A stretch of DNA of 11,141 nucleotides, taken from assembly GCA_016937035.1 (NCBI GenBank), contig JAFGWS010000079.1, forward strand, positions 1-11,141, written 5' to 3'. Source of the DNA: Pontiellaceae bacterium (GTDB lineage Bacteria; Verrucomicrobiota; Kiritimatiellia; Kiritimatiellales; Pontiellaceae). Under the pieces are notes generated by a model, which saw only the letters and a program-made list of their open reading frames with translations, was not told the DNA's origin and did no database searches. The translations under genes and the position numbers were made by a program. Shown here piece after piece: positions 6,766 through 11,141 of this stretch. Within the stretch, counting starts at the first letter, position 1. Every line of letters begins with the position of its first letter.

Positions 6766-9700
6766 ATGAAAATACCCCATCAACTGGCGCTCTACAGCGC
6801 CGCGCTTATGATCTGTTCCTCTGCTTCTGCTCAGTCTTCTCTAATTGAAGGGGGGCAAACGGAAACTGTGACGAACGAGTATGTGGTTTCTGGTGATTAT
6901 CTAACTATTGGTCAAAAAACCTCGGGGAACAGTTTGGTTGTAACAAATGGAGGGCGCGTCGATGCTGTTATCGTTTATGTTGGGTTGAGAGATGGAGCTA
7001 ATGATAATGAAATCATTGTTTCGGGAAGTAACTCTGTTCTGAATGCTCGAGTAGCACTCTCTGTTGGTCTTAATGGATCAAATAACCGTCTTTTTGTCGT
7101 GGATGGAGGAAGTGTTTGTGACCCTTATGGTTATGCTGATATTGGATGCGAGGATGGGTCTGGAAACAGTGCTCTCGTGTCAGGACAAAATTCGGTTTGG
7201 ACTACGTATTCGCTTGATATTGGAGGAATAAACAGTGCTGAAAATATGTTGATTATTGAAGATGGAGGACGTGTGGAATGTGGTAGCTCTGTATTGATTG
7301 GCGAGCACGTGCCAGCATCTAATAATGTTGTGATGGTTTCTGGATCCGGTTCGATTTGGGAAATTGATCGACTGATAGTCGGGAGTGAAAGTTCGGGTAA
7401 TCGCCTTATGATTGCCGAGGGAGGGGCCGTTATTTCGGATCATGGTTGTGCTATTGGTAATGAGGGAGACTACAACAGTGTGTTGGTTTCGGGATTAAAT
7501 TCGCGATTAGATCTCGAGGGTGGAGTGAGGATGGGTTTTAAAGGTTCCTATAACAGTCTCGTTGTAACCAATGGTGGACGGGTTTTGAGTTCCCAGGGAC
7601 AAATAGGTGGAGGACCGTGGTTGTTTGATGCCGAGCCGGGACATAATAACTACGCAATTGTTAGGGGCACGAATAGTGAGTGGGTGATCAATACAACTTT
7701 TGATAATCAATCTGGGTTACTTGCGATTGGAGATTATGGGGTAAGTAACTCTCTGTATATTCAGGATGGGGCATTGGTTCAGGATCAGGATGGTCGTATC
7801 GGATTTGCTCTGAGTGCAACAGATAATCATGTGAGCGTGTCTGATGGAGGGACATGGTCGAACAGCCGCATATTGAGTGTTGGCTACAACGGTTCGCGTA
7901 ATAGCCTCCTCGTGAATAGTGGTTCCCTTGCAGAGGACCAAGTGGGTTATGTTGGCTATGGTTCTGGTGCGAGCAGTAACTCAGTAGTGATTCGCGGCAT
8001 CGGATCGATTTGGCAGAACCGTGTTGGGCTTTATATTGGCGGAAGTGATGAGGAATCTGGGGGCAACGCTAATTGGATTGAGGTTTCGGACGGCGGCACG
8101 GTCTCGACAGAGTCGTTGAAAATTTATGCCGGAAACCAATTTAACCTCAACGACGGCGGAAAGCTGGCTGTAAACACCAACTTTAATGCAGGAATGGCCG
8201 GTTTTAACTGGAACGAAGGCGGGGCGCTGGAGGTCGGCGGGGAACTGACAGGAGCGGGTCCTGTGATCGATGGTGGGCGTTCGCTGATTATGAATGGGCC
8301 GCAGGCCGAGTGGAATGAGTTTGACGGAATCGTTGGTCAGGATGATTCAGGAAATGGACTGGTCATAGAAAATGGCGGAAGTGTTACGTTGAGTACGGTT
8401 GCTTTAGGCTTCAGTCAAAGCTCTCATGAAAACTATGTCACGGTCCAAGGGTCCGGCTCAACATTGCTTTGTGACAGCGGAGCAGCTCTGTCGAATTTAT
8501 CAGGACCTCCTCCGGTACCTCCGGATGATCGACCGGAGCAAGGATCGTTAACGTTTCCTGAATACATGGAAATATTAGATCAGAATCCATTTTTCTGGGA
8601 AGGTGGAGGCCTTTATATCGGAAGATGGGGAAGCGGAAACCGTTTGGAGGTTCTGGATGGAGCTTCGGTTTTAAGCCATTCCGCCGCTTTAGGTGTTCGA
8701 GCTGGTTCGTCAAATAACGTGGTTTATGTATCCGGTGAGAACTCTTTGTGGAGCAACGCCGGAAACCTTTACATGGGAGGAATTCTTTCTCCTCACTGGA
8801 TCGACGGCGGAATGAAAAATGCACTCTATGTGACCGATGGCGGAAAAGTGACGGTGGGTGAAAATGCGGGAAACCGGAACTATTCGATGATCTCGATTGA
8901 CCCGGACAGCCTGATGACCGTCGGTGGAAATTATTATCAGGATGCCTCCTCAACGCTGCACTTCGGCGTGGATACCAATGCCGTCGGAGCGCCCGTGGCG
9001 GGGCTGTTGAGCGTCGACGGTACGGCGGAATTTGAAGAGGGTGCCACTATCAGTTACTTTAGCGATGTGGGGCAACTGCGCTTTGATGTCATTTACACCA
9101 ATATGATCGTCAAGGCCAATGCGCTCATTGTCGGCGGGGTGACCAATGCCCTGACAGCAGATTTGGCAAAACTGAATGCGTTCGGCTCGTTGGTACGAGT
9201 GAATTTTGAGGAAGAAAATCAGGATATTTATGCGCTGATCGGCCGTAAAAAAGTGGTGGAAAGCGCAGGTTTAACGGCGGGAACCCTGTTGGCGAATGTG
9301 GCCACGGAGATTGACCGGATGTCGCTGGCGGGCAATCCAGGTGCGGACAATCTGGTTGAACTGCTTAATATGATCAGCGGCAGCGCACAGGCCGCACAGC
9401 TCCAGCAGCATTTTGCTGAGGCGGCTCCTACGCCGATGCATAGTCAAGGGCTGGGTGGCGGTTTGGTCGAAGTGCGGCAGCGCATGCGGGTTGCCGGACC
9501 TCAGGGGCCCGGTGGCATGGGACAGTATAAGGAAGCACAGGACTGGATGGAAGTCTACGGCAGCTGGGCAGAACACAATGCGACCGGGTCAGTTCCCGGA
9601 TACGAACATAATGTGTATGGAACCGTCGGCGGTATGGACTGGGTTCGCGGCGACCTCCTGATGGGCGTCGGTTTGGGTTATTCCTATTCCACCATTTTAC

Positions 9701-10344
9701 AGAACGCCGGACAAAGCCGCGCAAGTGCGGGCTACGGCGTCGGTTATCTTTCACTCAACCGCGGGGACTGGTTTGTCGACTTGGCGCTGGCGGGCGGCGG
9801 CGGAAGAGTTCGCGATAAGGTCAGCTCCGCCTTTGGGTTTGAAGGCAAGTATGATGCCGGCAACGGCTCGCTTTATTTCGGAACCGGTCGCGATATCGGC
9901 CTGTTCGGAGGCGGGCTCACGTTCACGCCCGAGGCCTCGATGCAGCTCGGGTACTATTATCAGGACAGCCATCGGGAAACTTCAGTCACTGGTCTTCAGC
10001 GCAATGTTTCGGACTACGATCAGTTCAGCGCGCAATCCAGCCTCGGCGCGACGTTAGCGCTTGAAAAGGAAGTGAACGGCATCATTTGGAAGCCCGAGCT
10101 GCGCCTTCGCTGGCTGCATGAATATGAAACGGATGCCGACCCGCTCAGCTACACGCTTGTCGGCGGCCTCGGTTCAAAATACTCCGCCACGGTCAACTCA
10201 CCGGAGGAAGACATTTTCGAAACCGGCCTTGGTCTCTCGTGCACGCTGCAGAACGATCTTTCGCTGGTGTTCGACGTCGATTGGCGCCGCGGCGACGATT
10301 ATGACGCCTACACCGGCAGCGGCCGCATCGTTTATCGCTTCTGA
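6766..10344 (+). CDS. Autotransporter with long beta-helical passenger and C-terminal barrel (1192 aa), paralog of the preceding gene
   Basis: This has the same export route and architecture as the gene just upstream. Residues 1-22 are a signal peptide with an ASA cleavage site before QSS. About 15 passenger coils span residues 46-456. They alternate two coil types: NSLVVTNGGRV-like and NxVxVSGxxSxW-like. A segment shared with the neighbour (FNAGMAGFNWNEGG) follows. Residues 516-661 are an extra block of coils interrupted at about 579-612 by a proline-rich loop (GPPPVPPDDRPEQ). The conserved pre-barrel region is about 718-925 and the barrel about 926-1192, ending GRIVYRF. My hand alignment of the two barrels gives about 36 differences over 266 positions (about 86% identity). 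The passenger start is AT-rich (21 of 60 G+C at 6961-7020) and the barrel is not (39 of 60 at 9781-9840). It is probably co-transcribed with the upstream genes. The ligand is unknown. Confidence 0.95.
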   Translation: MKIPHQLALYSAALMICSSASAQSSLIEGGQTETVTNEYVVSGDYLTIGQKTSGNSLVVTNGGRVDAVIVYVGLRDGANDNEIIVSGSNSVLNARVALSVGLNGSNNRLFVVDGGSVCDPYGYADIGCEDGSGNSALVSGQNSVWTTYSLDIGGINSAENMLIIEDGGRVECGSSVLIGEHVPASNNVVMVSGSGSIWEIDRLIVGSESSGNRLMIAEGGAVISDHGCAIGNEGDYNSVLVSGLNSRLDLEGGVRMGFKGSYNSLVVTNGGRVLSSQGQIGGGPWLFDAEPGHNNYAIVRGTNSEWVINTTFDNQSGLLAIGDYGVSNSLYIQDGALVQDQDGRIGFALSATDNHVSVSDGGTWSNSRILSVGYNGSRNSLLVNSGSLAEDQVGYVGYGSGASSNSVVIRGIGSIWQNRVGLYIGGSDEESGGNANWIEVSDGGTVSTESLKIYAGNQFNLNDGGKLAVNTNFNAGMAGFNWNEGGALEVGGELTGAGPVIDGGRSLIMNGPQAEWNEFDGIVGQDDSGNGLVIENGGSVTLSTVALGFSQSSHENYVTVQGSGSTLLCDSGAALSNLSGPPPVPPDDRPEQGSLTFPEYMEILDQNPFFWEGGGLYIGRWGSGNRLEVLDGASVLSHSAALGVRAGSSNNVVYVSGENSLWSNAGNLYMGGILSPHWIDGGMKNALYVTDGGKVTVGENAGNRNYSMISIDPDSLMTVGGNYYQDASSTLHFGVDTNAVGAPVAGLLSVDGTAEFEEGATISYFSDVGQLRFDVIYTNMIVKANALIVGGVTNALTADLAKLNAFGSLVRVNFEEENQDIYALIGRKKVVESAGLTAGTLLANVATEIDRMSLAGNPGADNLVELLNMISGSAQAAQLQQHFAEAAPTPMHSQGLGGGLVEVRQRMRVAGPQGPGGMGQYKEAQDWMEVYGSWAEHNATGSVPGYEHNVYGTVGGMDWVRGDLLMGVGLGYSYSTILQNAGQSRASAGYGVGYLSLNRGDWFVDLALAGGGGRVRDKVSSAFGFEGKYDAGNGSLYFGTGRDIGLFGGGLTFTPEASMQLGYYYQDSHRETSVTGLQRNVSDYDQFSAQSSLGATLALEKEVNGIIWKPELRLRWLHEYETDADPLSYTLVGGLGSKYSATVNSPEEDIFETGLGLSCTLQNDLSLVFDVDWRRGDDYDAYTGSGRIVYRF
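6901..8133 (+). repeat. Passenger coil repeats, first array (about 15 coils)
   Basis: Coils of about 24-30 residues alternate between a GG type (NSLVVTNGGRV, NRLFVVDGGSV, NMLIIEDGGRV) and an SG..S.W type (NSALVSGQNSVW, NNVVMVSGSGSIW), each closing on IG or VG. This is the pattern of T5SS/PEP-CTERM-associated repeats. The regular Asn at each coil start could form an asparagine ladder in a right-handed beta-helix, which is inferred from other beta-helix proteins. Confidence 0.8.
8311..8748 (+). repeat. Extra 146-residue coil block absent from the upstream paralog
   Basis: Upstream the paralog reads NGAQAQW then SHAGSFYLGG. Here NGPQAEW (Trp 516) is followed by 146 further residues before NSLW (Trp 662) then SNAGNLYMGG. 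The block consists of more passenger coils (NGLVIENGGSV, NYVTVQGSGSTL, NRLEVLDGASV, NNVVYVSGENSLW) plus a proline-rich loop. The two W-S/N-x-A-G junctions make a clean in-frame coil-array gain or loss. Confidence 0.75.
8500..8601 (+). other. Proline-rich loop inserted in the passenger
   Basis: Residues about 579-612 break the coil pattern with GPPPVPPDDRPEQ and then an acidic, aromatic stretch (PEYMEILDQNPFFWEG). The coil pattern resumes at once with GGGLYIG. The frame is intact on both sides, so this is not a frameshift. A surface-exposed loop on the beta-helix is likely, and its function is unknown. Confidence 0.6.
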
Positions 10345-10563
10345 TTTTCCTCTCAGCAGGTCGTAACATTGAGAAAATCCGGGTTTGGTCCACAGATTCC
10401 ACCGATTATCACAGATTTTTTTATGAGAATTGTAAGCCGTTTGATTCGTATGAGATACAGATTCGCCTGTGGGATCAGTGTAAATCTGGGTAATCTGTGG
10501 ATAAAACCAAGATTACGGTTTCCGTAGTGGAAAGTCGGAGGCAGCTTGGCTACATTGCGCGGT
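10345..10563. other. Intergenic region with dispersed CACAGATT-type repeats
   Basis: About 220 bases between the second autotransporter and the HNH gene hold no supported coding sequence. They carry several CACAGATT or ACAGATT copies (near 10391, 10410 and 10457) and the complementary AATCTG motif (near 10484 and 10493). I see no convincing terminator or sigma-70 promoter. Confidence 0.6.
10389..10501. repeat. Nested interrupted inverted repeat (TCCACAGATT ... AATCTGTGGA)
   Basis: TCCACAGATT at 10389-10398 is exactly complementary to AATCTGTGGA at 10492-10501. Inside it, CAGATTT at 10412-10418 pairs with AAATCTG at 10482-10488. The arms are separated by unequal unpaired stretches and a loop of about 63 bases. 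From memory, sequences of the TAATCTGTGGAT type recur in intergenic regions of several bacterial groups including Verrucomicrobiota. Whether this is a mobile-type repeat or an RNA structure is undecided. Confidence 0.6.
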
Positions 10564-10568
10564 GGAGG
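10564..10568 (+). promoter_or_regulatory. Ribosome binding site of the HNH gene
   Basis: GGAGG lies five bases before the ATG at 10574. It decides the start against the in-frame GTG at 10562, which overlaps this site and would add four residues (MEEI). Confidence 0.75.
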
Positions 10569-10573
10569 AGATC

Positions 10574-10891
10574 ATGTCGGACGAGTGGATTGATATTCAG
10601 AAGGACCCGAAGCATGTCGCGCGCGAGCGCGCCAAAGCGAAGGAGCTGCGTAAATCGGACTGGTGGAAACAGCAGTTGGCCAAGGGCGTGTGTCACTATT
10701 GCGGCAACACCTTTCCGCCGGAGGAGCTCACGATGGATCATATTCTGCCGGTCGTGCGCGGCGGCAAGAGCACCAAGAGCAACTGTGTGCCGTGCTGTAA
10801 AGAGTGCAACAACGAAAAGAAATATCTCACACCCGCCGAGCTCATTATGCGCGAGCTGGAGCGCGAGGCCGAACCGCCGCCCGCAGATTGA
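10574..10891 (+). CDS. Small HNH endonuclease (105 aa)
   Basis: This is a stand-alone HNH-family nuclease, a metal-dependent DNA-cutting fold. A basic, charged N-terminal helix region (residues about 13-37, rich in Lys and Arg) precedes the HNH core. Two zinc-type pairs are visible, C40-x2-C43 and C75-x2-C78. The motif residues are D55-H56 (TMDHILPV), then RGGKSTKSN with N70, then CNNEKK with N79. All key residues are present, so it is probably active. The length is normal for single-domain HNH proteins. Start chosen at the ATG with a GGAGG site. It lies 229 bases after the autotransporter, beyond an inverted repeat, and is likely transcribed separately. No methylase, terminase, intron or toxin partner is visible, so its biological role (restriction, mobile or repair) cannot be assigned. 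Confidence 0.92.
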   Translation: MSDEWIDIQKDPKHVARERAKAKELRKSDWWKQQLAKGVCHYCGNTFPPEELTMDHILPVVRGGKSTKSNCVPCCKECNNEKKYLTPAELIMRELEREAEPPPAD

Positions 10892-11141
10892 ACGGGCTCC
10901 GCAGAACGCATGTTTCCGCATCAGGGCTGTTCGCGGCCACGGTCATAACGCAACCAGTATTTCTGCTTTTTTGAGTCCCTCGTGCGCTTGGTGTTGAGAA
11001 ATATGTGTCATGAGAACACATCGACCTATCGATCTCCGAAAACAACGATCGTTCATCCTATAAACGGCAGTTGAACGGTACTTTTGGGTATAAAAGCTCT
11101 GTTTGCAGGGGGAAAGTTAAAAATTGAATTGCACCCAATGG
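10892..11141. other. Non-coding end of window
   Basis: No reading frame here has a convincing start, ribosome site and domain. The region becomes AT-rich after about 10990. A purine-rich GGGGGAAAG (11109-11117) precedes the window end, but the ATG at 11138 is about 20 bases further on. Whether a gene starts just beyond the window cannot be judged. Confidence 0.5.
11003..11021. repeat. Short perfect palindrome ATGTGT-n7-ACACAT
   Basis: Six-base arms, 11003-11008 and 11016-11021, flank a seven-base spacer (CATGAGA). It could be an operator for a gene downstream of the window or a small hairpin. There is no T-run after it, so an intrinsic terminator is unlikely. Confidence 0.35.

Larger units (their letters stand above)
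8089..10348 (+). repeat. Direct duplicate copy 2 (passenger end, pre-barrel region and barrel)
   Basis: This is the counterpart of 4894-6718. The offset is 3630 bases over much of the C-terminal half, with single-codon indels (APYRE against QYKE near the linker; TQNN against TLQND near the end). Synonymous positions are unchanged across long tracts, which points to recent duplication or continuing gene conversion. Confidence 0.9.

Noticed and set aside
4231..8133. CRISPR or tandem DNA repeats in the passenger regions
   Set aside because: Repetition is at the protein level only, with diverged bases and no constant spacer length.
8500..8601. Frameshift or sequencing error as the cause of the proline-rich stretch
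   Set aside because: The coil pattern is in frame both before and after it, and no other frame continues the repeat through it.
8438..8953. 171-codon minus-strand open frame inside the second autotransporter
   Set aside because: Its low-complexity Arg/Ser/His composition is typical of a shadow frame, and the plus-strand frame is clearly the real one here.
10497..10997. 166-codon plus-strand frame overlapping the HNH gene
   Set aside because: The HNH frame has all motif residues and a good ribosome site. The overlapping frame is Arg/Ser-rich with no family features.
11071..11094. Promoter-like TTGAAC and TATAAA
   Set aside because: The two boxes are only 12 bases apart, too close for a sigma-70 promoter, and no gene is visible directly downstream.

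Overview
The window looks like chromosomal DNA from a Gram-negative bacterium of the Planctomycetes-Verrucomicrobia-Chlamydiae group, most likely Verrucomicrobiota or Kiritimatiellota. This is an inference from protein style. It rests on two autotransporters with C-terminal outer-membrane barrels ending in Phe, T5SS/PEP-CTERM-type passenger repeats, and a huge secreted protein with YYWRVDA-type fibronectin-III-like domains and a DADGDG tail. No rRNA, tRNA or other phylogenetic marker is present.

Layout, all genes on the + strand: (1) 2-4051 is the 3' part of a giant modular secreted protein whose start lies before the window. It has beta-propeller-like, FN3-like and BACON-like modules repeated with a period near 489 residues, and a calcium-loop-like tail. 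(2) 4099-6714 is an 871-residue autotransporter. (3) 6766-10344 is a 1192-residue paralogous autotransporter. (4) 10345-10573 is non-coding and holds a nested interrupted inverted repeat built on a CCACAGATT/AATCTGTGG core. (5) 10574-10891 is a small free-standing HNH endonuclease. (6) 10892-11141 has no supported gene, only a short palindrome.

The first three genes are separated by only 47 and 51 bases, with no visible terminator between them, so they are probably co-transcribed and form a cell-surface or secreted-protein locus. The two autotransporters share nearly the same C-terminal 475 residues (pre-barrel region plus barrel) but differ in passenger length. Almost all of the 321-residue length difference falls into two in-frame blocks of about 176 and 146 residues, both made of the same short beta-helix coils. 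The first passenger of the larger paralog is clearly AT-richer than its barrel.

The most notable signal is this mosaic of a conserved export module with an expandable passenger. The families themselves are recognisable. I see no evidence for a wholly new enzymatic or defence system.
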